Shown one piece after another: positions 38,571 to 48,363 of a stretch of DNA of 64,000 bases (positions are counted from its first letter, which is position 1; the number at the start of each line of letters is the position of its first letter). The position numbers were made by a program, and so were the translations under genes. Below the pieces are notes generated by a model. The model worked only from the letters and a program-made list of their open reading frames with translations, made no database searches and was not told the DNA's origin. Source of the stretch: Aquimarina longa SW024 (GTDB lineage: Bacteria; Bacteroidota; Bacteroidia; Flavobacteriales; Flavobacteriaceae); assembly GCF_001401755.1 (NCBI RefSeq), contig NZ_KQ474102.1:72595-136594 (forward strand), read 5' to 3'.

Positions 38571-40100
38571 TTATTCCCACTCTATAGTTGCTGGAGGTTT
38601 AGAACTAATATCATATACTACTCTATTAACGCCTTTTACCCTGTTTATTATTGCATTAGAGGTTTTTTGTAAAAATTCATAAGGAAGATTTACCCAATCT
38701 GCAGTCATTCCATCTGTACTTTCTACCGCTCTTAATGCTACACAATTTTCATAAGTACGTTCATCGCCCATTACTCCAACACTTTGTACTGGTAACAAAA
38801 TAGCGCCTGCTTGCCATACCTTATCATATAAACCATCTTCTTTTAATCCATTAATAAAAATAGCATCTACTTCTTGTAAAACAGCAACTTTTTCTGGAGT
38901 GATATCTCCTAGTATTCGAATAGCCAATCCTGGTCCTGGAAAAGGATGTCTACCAAGTAATTCTGGATCAAGTTCCATTGATGCTCCTACTCTACGAACT
39001 TCATCTTTAAACAACATACGTAGTGGCTCTACAACTTGTAACTTCATAAAATCAGGCAATCCACCTACATTATGGTGAGATTTTATGGTAGCAGAAGGTC
39101 CGTTTACTGATATAGATTCTATTACGTCTGGATAAATTGTACCCTGACCTAACCATTTAGCATCTTCTATTTGATGTGCTTCATCGTCAAACACTTCTAT
39201 AAAAATATTCCCTATGATTTTTCGCTTTCTTTCGGGATCACTTTCTCCTGCAAGAGCTTTCAAAAAACGTGCCGAAGCATCTACGCCCTTAACATTAAGT
39301 CCCATACCTTCATATTGTTTCAATACAGCAGAGAATTCATTTTTACGTAATAATCCATTATTTACAAAAATACAATGCAGGTTTTCTCCTATAGCTTTAT
39401 GTAATAGTACCGCAGCAACTGTAGAGTCTACACCTCCACTTAAACCTAGTACCACTTTATCATTCCCTATTTTTTCTTTGAGTTCTGCTACTGTAGAATC
39501 TACAAAAGAATTCGGTGTCCAATCTGGTTGGATATCTGCTATCTTAATAAGAAAATTTTCTAGTAATTGTTTCCCGTCAGTTGAGTGATATACCTCTGGA
39601 TGAAATTGAATTGCATATGTTTCTTCTTCTTTAATTCTATATGCTGCATTCTTTACATCACTAGTACTGGCTAATCGTAAGGCATTATCAGGAAGTTTTT
39701 TTATCGTATCACTATGACTCATCCATACTTGTGAGTTTTTTTCTATATTTTCAAAAAACTGTTCTCCTTTTTCTATAAAAGATAGATTTGCTCTACCGTA
39801 TTCCCTAGTATCTGATGGTGCAACTTGCCCTCCACTAAAATGCGCTAAATATTGAGCACCATAACAAACTGCTAAAAGTGGTTTTTTACCTCGAATCTCT
39901 GATAAATCAGGATGAGGAGCATCTTCTCCTCTTACAGAAAACGGTGACCCTGAAAGGATTACAGCTTTAAAATCTGATATATTCTTTGGTAAATTATTAT
40001 ATGGGTGTATCTCGCAATATATATTTAATTCCCTCACTCTTCTTGCTATCAATTGAGTGTATTGCGATCCAAAATCTAAAATAAGTACGTTGTTTTGCAT
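38571..40100 (-). CDS. guaA: GMP synthase (glutamine-hydrolysing)
   Basis: The start is put at ATG 40100 (509 aa, [15 protein letters not shown]); a TTG two codons upstream belongs to a TATTTTTG promoter box. The enzyme amidates XMP to GMP with glutamine and ATP, the last step of GMP synthesis. The class I glutamine amidotransferase domain has the nucleophile Cys in [14 protein letters not shown] and the HPE segment IQFHPEVYH. The ATP-pyrophosphatase domain has the P-loop [16 protein letters not shown]. The C-terminal dimerisation part ends with [16 protein letters not shown]. The length agrees with the family. Confidence 0.97.
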   Translation of the reverse strand: MQNNVLILDFGSQYTQLIARRVRELNIYCEIHPYNNLPKNISDFKAVILSGSPFSVRGEDAPHPDLSEIRGKKPLLAVCYGAQYLAHFSGGQVAPSDTREYGRANLSFIEKGEQFFENIEKNSQVWMSHSDTIKKLPDNALRLASTSDVKNAAYRIKEEETYAIQFHPEVYHSTDGKQLLENFLIKIADIQPDWTPNSFVDSTVAELKEKIGNDKVVLGLSGGVDSTVAAVLLHKAIGENLHCIFVNNGLLRKNEFSAVLKQYEGMGLNVKGVDASARFLKALAGESDPERKRKIIGNIFIEVFDDEAHQIEDAKWLGQGTIYPDVIESISVNGPSATIKSHHNVGGLPDFMKLQVVEPLRMLFKDEVRRVGASMELDPELLGRHPFPGPGLAIRILGDITPEKVAVLQEVDAIFINGLKEDGLYDKVWQAGAILLPVQSVGVMGDERTYENCVALRAVESTDGMTADWVNLPYEFLQKTSNAIINRVKGVNRVVYDISSKPPATIEWE

Positions 40101-40623
40101 AGGCAAAAATAAAATTAAATTATAACCTCTGAAATCCTAAGCACATTAATTTTCATTTGCTTCGCATTATTTTTGTTAACAGTGTTTTTTTAATACTATA
40201 AATACTTCCAATTGACGCTATATATCTTACTATAATTCAATACTATTTGTATTAAAAAAAATTAATCCTCAGATCAATAATCTCAGAACGTACCCACAAG
40301 ATGTATTTTCTAAAAATATTTTGAATTCGAGAGAAATCCATTGAAATTAGAATCTTCAATGAGGAATTAAAAACAGTCTATTATACCTTTTTACGATACT
40401 ATATATAATATAGTCAGGTTGATTGTATTTATAATAAAAAAAGATAGTCATGAAAAAAATGTATATATGTGGGAGTTCTTATCTTCTTATCATTATTAAC
40501 AGTTTTCACTGTTTTGATTTAGAGATAAAGGCATACTAAAAATGATAATATAACGACCAATATTGATTAAACTAAAAAAAGTAAGGCATCTATTTTAAAT
40601 CATTAAAAAAATAATATACTCCT
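40101..40623. other. Intergenic region between bshC and guaA
   Basis: The 523 bases carry the guaA promoter box at one end. The remainder is AT-rich without a credible gene; a 29-codon frame at 40450-40539 (MKKMYICGSS...) has no support. No terminator with a T-run follows bshC. Confidence 0.5.
40104..40111 (-). promoter_or_regulatory. guaA promoter -7 box next to the start codon
   Basis: TATTTTTG on the minus strand matches TAnnTTTG and ends three bases before the ATG at 40100. Transcription from it would begin at or near the start codon, so a leaderless mRNA is expected. Confidence 0.5.
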
Positions 40624-42219
40624 TTATTGTTTTAAAATTACAAACTCTCCTTGTAATGGATTTAGGCAATTTATTAATATTGGTATTAAATCTTCTCCAT
40701 ACTCCAGATACATTTCAGAAAAATTAGTATTACGCTCTTGTAAACTCTGGTTAGGGAACAACTCATTTTGCAATATTGTTAATCGTTTTACATGGTCACT
40801 AAGCTTATATCGCTGCGCTTTTAGTAATCTTTTTTCTAGAGTATCTATACCTTTAAGTTGTTTAGTTTCTTGTGCTTTTACTGCATTATAAAAAGTAACA
40901 TCTGTTTGTTTTGCTACTTCATACATTGCCTGAAACTGTTCTTTTAGATGCTTACGTTGCGTATCAAAATTAATATCAATATCAGAAATTTGTCTAACCT
41001 TTAGATTAATCAACTCATGTTGTTTCAAAAACAATTCTCTATCAGAGACATTGAGCTTCTCAATTTTTTTAGTTTGTTTTGCTTTCTGAATAAGAACTGA
41101 ATTACGCAGTAATAGCATCGGAAAAGGGATTTCTACTGCTTCAAAATAATCTTTTAGTTCCATCCAATATGCTAATTCTCCTCCTCCACCTATATAGCAA
41201 AGGTTTGGCAAAATAACTTCTTGATACAATGGTCGCATCATTACATTAGGACTAAACCTCTCAGGCATCTCATAAAGGTGGTTTATTAGTTCCTTTTCAC
41301 TCCAAGAGATATCAGTCTCGTTTACATAATATCTTCCTTCTTTTTCAATAATTCGTTCTCGCAATCCTTTATCCAAATAAAACAAATTTATCTCTCGTGG
41401 ATTGACTTGTACTTTATATCCTGCTGCCTCTAATTGTTTTGCTTTTGGTAATACAGTAGTATATGATACTTTAGAAACTAACTCTTTTTCTACAAAAGGA
41501 ATTAGCAATCGTTTTAATGCTTTATCATCTCCATCTATAATCACTAAACCATATGCTCCAAATAACTCATTAGCCAAATACCTAGTTGCTGCAGCAAGAT
41601 TTCCATGTGTTATATATGCTTCCTTAAAAAGGAGTTTAAGGCGTTCTGCATTTTGTCCTAGCCCTATTTCTGAAGAAAAAACTTCAAAAACCTTATCTAA
41701 CCCTTTTGTATCAAAATCTCCTACTGCCCCACCGTCCTTATGACTCCACTGTATTTTCTTTCCAAAAAGATTGAAATAATTAATTTCATCAAAATCATGA
41801 TCTTCAGTTGCCATCCAGTAGATAGGCACAAAATTATACTCCGGATATTTTTCTTTTAAAATCTTAGTTAGATTTATCGTAGAAATAATCTTATATAAAA
41901 AATATAAAGGTCCTGTAAAAAGATTTAATTGATGCCCCGTAACAACTGTAAATGTATTTGACTGTTCTAAAAAAGCAATATGCTTTACTGTAACATCAGA
42001 AAGAATACTATTTTTATATTGCTCTTGTAATGCTTTTACTACTATTGCTCTATTCTCATCAGAGAAAGAGGCTTGTTTTTCTATGATTTGGTTTTTAAAG
42101 TTTTCTAATTTTGGATAACGATTATAAAAAGAATGTAACTCAGGTTTTTCTTCTAAATAATCACAAATAAGAGAGGAAAAGTAATTCGTATCACTAAACG
42201 GAATACAGTCACTAGGCAT
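40624..42219 (-). CDS. bshC: Putative cysteine ligase BshC (bacillithiol synthesis)
   Basis: The 531-aa product is the enzyme that adds cysteine to GlcN-malate in bacillithiol synthesis, the low-molecular-weight thiol of many Bacillota and Bacteroidota. The family landmarks are FTVVTGHQLNLFTGPLYFLYKI (around 95-115), the segment PIYWMATEDHDFDEI, and the central NVMMRPLYQEVILPNLCYIGGGGELAYW. The C-terminal helices (LEKRLLKAQRY) form the long coiled-coil typical of BshC. Length is as expected. It diverges from the M14 peptidase gene. bshA and bshB are not in the window. Confidence 0.93.
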   Translation of the reverse strand: MPSDCIPFSDTNYFSSLICDYLEEKPELHSFYNRYPKLENFKNQIIEKQASFSDENRAIVVKALQEQYKNSILSDVTVKHIAFLEQSNTFTVVTGHQLNLFTGPLYFLYKIISTINLTKILKEKYPEYNFVPIYWMATEDHDFDEINYFNLFGKKIQWSHKDGGAVGDFDTKGLDKVFEVFSSEIGLGQNAERLKLLFKEAYITHGNLAAATRYLANELFGAYGLVIIDGDDKALKRLLIPFVEKELVSKVSYTTVLPKAKQLEAAGYKVQVNPREINLFYLDKGLRERIIEKEGRYYVNETDISWSEKELINHLYEMPERFSPNVMMRPLYQEVILPNLCYIGGGGELAYWMELKDYFEAVEIPFPMLLLRNSVLIQKAKQTKKIEKLNVSDRELFLKQHELINLKVRQISDIDINFDTQRKHLKEQFQAMYEVAKQTDVTFYNAVKAQETKQLKGIDTLEKRLLKAQRYKLSDHVKRLTILQNELFPNQSLQERNTNFSEMYLEYGEDLIPILINCLNPLQGEFVILKQ

Positions 42220-42444
42220 ATATATATATTTTTTTAAAAAAGATTAAATTTTCTTTATGTATTAAAAATTTTATTCCATTTTCTAAATTTCACAAAATAC
42301 AGTTCCGTATCTTTAAATACAAATACTATACAAAAATCCTTAAACATTATATTTTATAGTAATTAAAACTCTACTAATACAGTTTAATACATAAAGTGGG
42401 TTAAATATACATCAGATTGTTATTGTAAATCCTAAATTTTAGTT

Positions 42445-42485
42445 AATACCGATTATATCGTAAATTTAACTCGGTATTTTACGAT
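42445..42485 (+). promoter_or_regulatory. Two interleaved inverted repeats directly before the M14 peptidase start
   Basis: AATACCGA (42445-42452) pairs with TCGGTATT (42471-42478), and ATCGTAAA (42457-42464) pairs with TTTACGAT (42478-42485). The arms alternate, so the two hairpins exclude each other. The last arm ends seven bases before the ATG at 42492. Confidence 0.45.
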
Positions 42486-42491
42486 TTTAAA

Positions 42492-44990
42492 ATGAACAGT
42501 CAATCAATGAAAAAATTAATTATTACAATCTTTGTCGTAATTGTAACAACTTTCCTAACCTATTCACAACACAAATTACAATCTCCATCAGAGTTTTTAC
42601 AATATCCCATTGGAAATCAATTTACAAGACATGCAGATGTTATACAGTATTTTGATTACATAGCTCGTAATTCTGATATGGTAAACTATCATACTTATGG
42701 AAAAACAAACGAAAGAAGACCTCTAACATATGCCATCATATCCTCTAAAGAAAACTTAAAAAATATTGAAAAAATACGACTAGATAATTTAAAGAATATA
42801 GGAATAGCAGAAGGTACTACCTCCAATCCAAAAATTGCAATTGTTTGGTTAAGTTACAATGTACATGGCAATGAAGCTTCTAGTACAGAAGCTGCTATGC
42901 AAACTTTATATGAGTTAATAACCCAAAAAAAAACTTGGTTAGAAAACACTGTAGTTATTATCGATCCATGTATGAATCCCGATGGACGTGATCGTTATGT
43001 GAACTGGTATAATCAAACCAAAGCTCACCCATATCAAATAGATCAATTGGCAGCAGAACACAACGAGCCTTGGCCAAGTGGTAGACCAAATCATTATCTA
43101 TTTGATCTTAATCGTGATTGGGCGTGGGTTACTCAGGTAGAATCACAACAACGGTTAGAAATATATAACACGTGGATGCCCCATGTTCATGTAGATTTCC
43201 ACGAGCAAGGGATTAATGAACCTTATTATTTTGCTCCTGCTGCAGAACCTTTTCATGAAATTATTACTCCTTGGCAAAAAAAATTCCAAACTCAGATTGG
43301 TAAAAATCATGCTAAATACTTTGATGCAAAAGGATGGTTATTCTTTACAAGAGAAAGCTTTGACCTACTGTACCCAAGCTACGGAGATACATATCCTACT
43401 TTTATGGGAGCCATTGGGATGACCTATGAGCAAGCAGGTCATGGACGAGCAGGACTAGGAATTAAAACTGATGAAGGCTACGTACTAACTCTAAAAGATC
43501 GTGTATTACATCATACTACAACAGGATTATCGACAGTAGAAATTTCATCTCAACAAGCTATAAAACTAAACTCGGAGTTTAAAAAATTCTTTACCAATAC
43601 TACTCTAAAGTATAAAAGCTATATCCTAAATGGAGAAACTAATAAAATTAATAACTTAACAAAACTACTAGATCAGCATCAAATCAAGTATGGATTTACT
43701 AATGCTTCAAAAATTTCAGGATTCAACTATAGAGAAAACAAACAAGGTAGTATCAATGCTAATGGAGCCCTTGTTATAAGTACTAATCAGCCAAAAGGCA
43801 AAATGATAAAAGTACTTTTTGAACCTAGTGCTAAATTAAACGATCCACTTACCTACGACATCACTGCTTGGAGCATCCCATACGCATATGGGTTAGATGC
43901 TATTGCTTCCACCACATTGGTTATTGCTAATAGCACAAAAAAAGAAGTTCTTCTTGAAAATAGTATCAATACTTCTGGAGCTGGATATATTGCTAGATGG
44001 AATAGTATTAATGACGCTGCTTTTATGACTGATTTACTACAGCATGGTATTAAAGTTCGTTTTAGTGAAAAAGACTTTAGTAATGATGGTAAAGATTTTA
44101 AAAAAGGAAGTCTTATTATTACTAAAAGTGATAATCATAAAAACTATGATAAAACAGTTATCAATATAGCCAATACTCATCATCGAAAACTACATGTTGC
44201 TCGTACTAGTTTTTCTGATAAAGGAGTAGATTTTGGATCCCCAGATGTAAAACTAATTAACAAACAAAAAATTGCAGTTCTCAAAGGAACATATACATCA
44301 TCATTAAATTATGGCGAAATTTGGCACTTCTTTGAACAACAACTTAAATTCCCTATTACATCTATTGACACCGAATATTTTAAGAGTTCAGATCTTAATA
44401 GTTACGATGTTCTTATACTACCCAATGGAGATTACAAAGACTATTTTAATCCGGATGCTTTAAATAAACTAAAAAAATGGATTACCAATGGTGGAAAAAT
44501 AATCGCTATTGCTAATGCTTTAAATAATTTTATTGATAAAGAAGGATTCAATCTCAAAAAAAATAAAATCGAAGAAAAAGAAAACGATTCTATAGGGAAC
44601 CTTATTACTTACAATCAACGAGAACGCGAAAGTGTGAAGAAATTTATTACTGGTAGTATTTTTAAAACCAAAGTAGATTCCTCACACCCAATGGCATTTG
44701 GATACAAGGATACATATTTTAGCCTGAAACTAGGAAATGATTCTTATAAACTTCTTCAAAAAGGATATAACATCGCATATATCGATAAACCTGAACTCAT
44801 ATCAGGGTTTGCTGGAGAAGATGCACTAAAAAATCTAAATAATTCATTATTATTTGGTGAGACAAAAATGGGTAATGGGTCTATTATATATATGATAGAT
44901 AATCCACTATTTAGATCTTTCTGGGAAGAAGGAAAACTATTTTTTGTAAATGCTATCTTCTTTACTAACAATAACAAATCTAGAATTTAA
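42492..44990 (+). CDS. M14-family zinc carboxypeptidase, secreted
   Basis: The 832-aa product has a signal peptide (cleavage near residue 25; an internal ATG at 42507, MKKLIITIF, is an alternative start). The M14 domain has the zinc ligands in HGNEAS (His 125, Glu 128) and His 237 in VDFHEQGI, plus MNPDGRDRY and FDLNRDWAW; MTYEQAGHG (about 315) probably carries the catalytic Glu. The C-terminal 450 residues contain a glutamine-amidotransferase-like beta domain (YDVLILPNGDYKDYF, KKWITNGGKIIAIANALNNF) common in this subfamily. It cleaves C-terminal residues from peptides outside the cytoplasm. The M3 gene follows after 12 bases, so both are one operon for extracytoplasmic peptide breakdown. Confidence 0.9.
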   Translation: MNSQSMKKLIITIFVVIVTTFLTYSQHKLQSPSEFLQYPIGNQFTRHADVIQYFDYIARNSDMVNYHTYGKTNERRPLTYAIISSKENLKNIEKIRLDNLKNIGIAEGTTSNPKIAIVWLSYNVHGNEASSTEAAMQTLYELITQKKTWLENTVVIIDPCMNPDGRDRYVNWYNQTKAHPYQIDQLAAEHNEPWPSGRPNHYLFDLNRDWAWVTQVESQQRLEIYNTWMPHVHVDFHEQGINEPYYFAPAAEPFHEIITPWQKKFQTQIGKNHAKYFDAKGWLFFTRESFDLLYPSYGDTYPTFMGAIGMTYEQAGHGRAGLGIKTDEGYVLTLKDRVLHHTTTGLSTVEISSQQAIKLNSEFKKFFTNTTLKYKSYILNGETNKINNLTKLLDQHQIKYGFTNASKISGFNYRENKQGSINANGALVISTNQPKGKMIKVLFEPSAKLNDPLTYDITAWSIPYAYGLDAIASTTLVIANSTKKEVLLENSINTSGAGYIARWNSINDAAFMTDLLQHGIKVRFSEKDFSNDGKDFKKGSLIITKSDNHKNYDKTVINIANTHHRKLHVARTSFSDKGVDFGSPDVKLINKQKIAVLKGTYTSSLNYGEIWHFFEQQLKFPITSIDTEYFKSSDLNSYDVLILPNGDYKDYFNPDALNKLKKWITNGGKIIAIANALNNFIDKEGFNLKKNKIEEKENDSIGNLITYNQRERESVKKFITGSIFKTKVDSSHPMAFGYKDTYFSLKLGNDSYKLLQKGYNIAYIDKPELISGFAGEDALKNLNNSLLFGETKMGNGSIIYMIDNPLFRSFWEEGKLFFVNAIFFTNNNKSRI

Positions 44991-45002
44991 AATTAAACAA
45001 TC

Positions 45003-47168
45003 ATGATTAACTCACAACTCTCCACAACTTTTAAAACAATAGCTTTATCAGCTATCGTGGTTTTAACAAGTTGTAACCAAAAGAAAGAAACTGTGGAAAT
45101 AACCAAAACAAAAGAAACTGAAAACATCTTATTAAAAGAATGGACCGGTCCCTATGCGGGGACACCTGCTTTTGATAAAATGAATGTCACTGATATAAAA
45201 CCAGCTCTTGAAAAAGGAATGGAGCTAAAACTTACAGAAATTGATGAAATTGCTAACAACCCAGAAACTCCTACTTTTGAGAATACAATTGTCGCAATAG
45301 AAAAATCTGGAGCAGAACTTGATAGGGTATTTACATACTACTATATTCTAAGTAGTAATCTGTCCTCATCAGAGTTTAGAGAGATCCAAAAAGAAATGGC
45401 TCCTAAATTATCAGATTTTGAATCTAAAATATCACAAAACAAAAAATTGTTTGAACGTATTAAAACAATTTATGATAACTCATTACAAACACCTTTAGAA
45501 GCAGACCAACAGCGTGTAGTACAACTGATCTATGAATCTTTTGCTATGAATGGTGCAGCTTTAGATGAAGAAAAGAAAAAACGGTATGCAGCAATCAACA
45601 ATGAGTTGTCTGGTTTGTATACTAATTTCTCTAACAATGTTTTAGCAGATGAAGAAGGATATGTAACCTATCTTACCAAAAACCAATTAAGTGGATTATC
45701 AGAACCGCTCATCAAAGCTTACGCAAAAGCTGCAAAAGATAAAGGACAAGATGGAAAATACGCAATAACCAATACTAGATCTTCTATGGATCCTTTTCTT
45801 ACATACTCTAATGAGAGAGCTATACGCGAAAAAGTATGGAGAACGTATTATTCTCGTGGAGATAATGGTGATGATAAAGATAATAATGAAAATATTGCAA
45901 AAATTCTAAAACTTAGAAAAGAACGTGTTGGATTACTAGGATTCGATAATTTTGCAGATTGGAGGTTACAAAACCGTATGGCTAAAAATCCTGAAAATGC
46001 CATGAATTTAATGAATGCTGTTTGGCCAGCAGCAATTGCCAGAGTAAAAGAAGAAGTTGCAGACATGCAAGCTGTTGCAAATGCGAACGGAGATAAAATA
46101 ACTATTGAACCTTGGGATTATCGTTACTATGCAGAAAAAGTACGAAAAAAGAAATATGATCTGGATTCTGATGAGGTAAAACAATATTTACAATTAGACA
46201 AACTAACAGAAGCTATGTTTTTTGTTGCAGGTGAACTGTTTAACTATAAATTTACTCCTATTCAAAAAGGAAAAGTTCCTGTATTTCATGAAGACGTAAA
46301 TGTCTGGGAAGTAAATGATAAAACCTCCGGAGCACATATTGGCTTATGGTATTTAGATCCATTTGCCAGAGAAGGAAAAAGATCTGGTGCATGGGCAACA
46401 ACCTATAGAAGTCACACTACTTTTAATGGTAAAAAAAATGTACTTGCATCAAATAACTCTAATTTTGTAAAACCCGCTCCAGGAGAGGCCGTTTTAATCT
46501 CATGGGATGATGCGAATACATTTTTTCATGAATTTGGTCATGCATTACATTTCTTTTCATCAGAAGTAAGATATCCAACTCTTAATAGTGGTGTACGTGA
46601 TTATACAGAATTTCAATCTCAGTTATTAGAACGTTGGTTAGCTACTGATAAAGTAATTAACAAATATCTAGTGCATTATAAAACAGGAGAACCTATCCCC
46701 AAAACATTAGTTGACAAAATAAAAAAAGCAGCAACTTTTAACCAAGGTTTTGGAACCACAGAATATTTAGCATCTGCATTAATAGATATGAAGCTTCATT
46801 TAGCTGATCCTACAAATATTGATATTGATGCTTTTGAAAAAGAAGCTTTAGCAGAATTAAATATGCCTAAAGAATTAGTAATGCGACACCGCACACCGCA
46901 TTTTGGACATGTATTTTCTGGAGAAGGATATGCTACAGCATATTATGGTTATATGTGGGCAGATGTATTAACCTCTGATGCTGCAGAAGCTTTTGCTAAA
47001 GCTCCAGGCGGATTCTATGATAAAGAAGTTGCCACTAAATTAGTTAAATATCTATTTGCTCCTCGTAATGCAATAGATCCAGCAGAAGCTTATCGAAAGT
47101 TTAGAGGACGAGATGCTAAAATCGAAGCATTAATGAAAGATAGAGGTTTTCCTATTCCGAAATCTTAA
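45003..47168 (+). CDS. M3-family metallopeptidase (peptidyl-dipeptidase Dcp-like lipoprotein)
   Basis: The 721-aa product carries a lipoprotein signal ending in VVLTSC (Cys 24), so it is tethered in the envelope. The M3 zinc motif FFHEFGHALH gives ligands His 509 and His 513 with catalytic Glu 510, and the downstream Glu is in FQSQLLERW. Other M3 landmarks are YNNEN-like WRTYYSRGDNGD, IEPWDYRYYAEKVRKKKYD, GLWYLDPFAREGKRSGAW and YMWADVLTSDAAEAF. Such enzymes cut C-terminal dipeptides from oligopeptides. It directly follows the M14 gene and precedes a strong terminator. Length is typical (about 680-720). Confidence 0.94.
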   Translation: MINSQLSTTFKTIALSAIVVLTSCNQKKETVEITKTKETENILLKEWTGPYAGTPAFDKMNVTDIKPALEKGMELKLTEIDEIANNPETPTFENTIVAIEKSGAELDRVFTYYYILSSNLSSSEFREIQKEMAPKLSDFESKISQNKKLFERIKTIYDNSLQTPLEADQQRVVQLIYESFAMNGAALDEEKKKRYAAINNELSGLYTNFSNNVLADEEGYVTYLTKNQLSGLSEPLIKAYAKAAKDKGQDGKYAITNTRSSMDPFLTYSNERAIREKVWRTYYSRGDNGDDKDNNENIAKILKLRKERVGLLGFDNFADWRLQNRMAKNPENAMNLMNAVWPAAIARVKEEVADMQAVANANGDKITIEPWDYRYYAEKVRKKKYDLDSDEVKQYLQLDKLTEAMFFVAGELFNYKFTPIQKGKVPVFHEDVNVWEVNDKTSGAHIGLWYLDPFAREGKRSGAWATTYRSHTTFNGKKNVLASNNSNFVKPAPGEAVLISWDDANTFFHEFGHALHFFSSEVRYPTLNSGVRDYTEFQSQLLERWLATDKVINKYLVHYKTGEPIPKTLVDKIKKAATFNQGFGTTEYLASALIDMKLHLADPTNIDIDAFEKEALAELNMPKELVMRHRTPHFGHVFSGEGYATAYYGYMWADVLTSDAAEAFAKAPGGFYDKEVATKLVKYLFAPRNAIDPAEAYRKFRGRDAKIEALMKDRGFPIPKS

Positions 47169-47182
47169 AAAATCATCTAATT

Positions 47183-47229
47183 AAAAAATACACATATACT
47201 AGTTATCCTTAAGTATATGTGTATTTTTT
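47183..47229 (+). terminator. Very strong terminator of the M14-M3 peptidase operon
   Basis: AAAAAATACACATATACT (47183-47200) is perfectly complementary to AGTATATGTGTATTTTTT (47212-47229) with an 11-base loop, ending in six T. It overlaps the GTG of the longest upstream frame of the next gene, which argues for the internal ATG at 47264. Confidence 0.95.
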
Positions 47230-47263
47230 GATTATACTATTATCCTGTTTAATTTATTTTAAA

Positions 47264-47692
47264 ATGAGTATCTCTAAAATAGAACAAGAATGGTTTGATT
47301 ATACGATTCATTTTGTTGAAAAACTAAATGAAAATAACCAAGATTGGTCAAAACTTAACAAAGATGAACAAGAATTAGCCGCTCTTTGGAAACTAGAAAT
47401 GGATGTCCATAATGGAGGTTTTCTTCAGTTTTTCACAAATTGGGGATGGTCTTGTTATGAAAATGCTATACGTTGTTTAAAAAAAATAGAAGCAAATAAT
47501 TCACTTAGAATTATTGAAACAGCCTATGCTATAATTGATAAACACAAAGATGATAACAGATTAAAAACCTTAAACGATTTATATCATATATTATCCAATG
47601 AAGAAGTCGATATCATTGATAAACTTGATCATGAGTATTGGGATGTACCAGATGATATTCCCAAATTGACTTTTAAACAATATAAAAAATAA
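47264..47692 (+). CDS. DUF4375 (DMP19-like) domain protein
   Basis: The start is set at ATG 47264 (142 aa, MSISKIEQEW) because the longer frame starts with GTG inside the terminator stem. The domain shows LWKLEMDVHNGGFLQFFTNWGWSCYENAIRCLKKI, the DUF4375 signature with the NGGFxQFFxN motif, then a helical tail with LDHEYWDVPDDIP. The DMP19 group includes a Neisseria DNA-mimic protein, but most members are uncharacterised. No signal peptide. Own transcription is expected after the terminator. Confidence 0.85.
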   Translation: MSISKIEQEWFDYTIHFVEKLNENNQDWSKLNKDEQELAALWKLEMDVHNGGFLQFFTNWGWSCYENAIRCLKKIEANNSLRIIETAYAIIDKHKDDNRLKTLNDLYHILSNEEVDIIDKLDHEYWDVPDDIPKLTFKQYKK

Positions 47693-48363
47693 TTTAGAAG
47701 TTATAATATTGATAATTCATAGCCACTACTAACTTCGTTATTTTATTGGAAACGTCATTACACTACTAATAAAAATAACCCTGATTACACACTGGTTTCT
47801 ACACACTACATAAAACAATATATTATAAATAGTCTACTACTCCTATTTAAAATCTATTATACTTATAGTAAGTATCCCCATACCTCTATCTCATACGTAG
47901 CGTATGTTCATTAAAGTTTTTATTTTTGCGTTTACCATACTAATACTTCCTGCAATAAAAACTGTTAAAAAAAGCTAATGTTTTTTTAACACACGATCAT
48001 CACAAAAACCTAGTGTATAACCTAGAGTTAATTCTTAAAAAAAATCAGATAATCTTTTCTCTTTACTTTTTAATATTCATTCTATCATATATCAACACCA
48101 ATTCAGTATAAAATTACGGAACTTTATATATAAATTTAATACAACTTATTTTTTTGTTAATTTTATTGCATTAATTATACGAGTAAAAATATACTACTCA
48201 TAGAGTATTCAGATATATTAGAGGAGTTTTGTTATAAATATGTAGCTGGTTGTCTAAATAATATGGATGATTGTTTATAACAATTACTTTTGTGTTAAAA
48301 AACTTACTTAAAAATCAATGCACTTAGTGTATTATATATTTTAATGCTGCTTATTTTAAATTT
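47693..48363. other. Intergenic region before the TPR histidine kinase
   Basis: About 670 AT-rich bases. A 24-codon frame at 47904-47978 encodes a hydrophobic peptide with a lysine-rich tail (MFIKVFIFAFTILILPA...), but no box or context supports it. A TACTTTTG box at 48285-48292 is the best promoter candidate for the kinase gene. No RNA gene was recognised. Confidence 0.5.
48285..48292 (+). promoter_or_regulatory. Candidate -7 box for the kinase/LytTR operon
   Basis: TACTTTTG matches TAnnTTTG about 70 bases before the ATG at 48364; no -33 TTG at the right spacing is seen. Confidence 0.35.

Noticed and set aside
40450-40539. 29-codon frame MKKMYICGSS...
   Set aside because: Too short, no signal of expression, and unlike any small protein I recognise.
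47904-47978. 24-codon hydrophobic frame between the DUF4375 and kinase genes
   Set aside because: A hydrophobic stretch with a basic tail is suggestive, but there is no promoter or conservation evidence.
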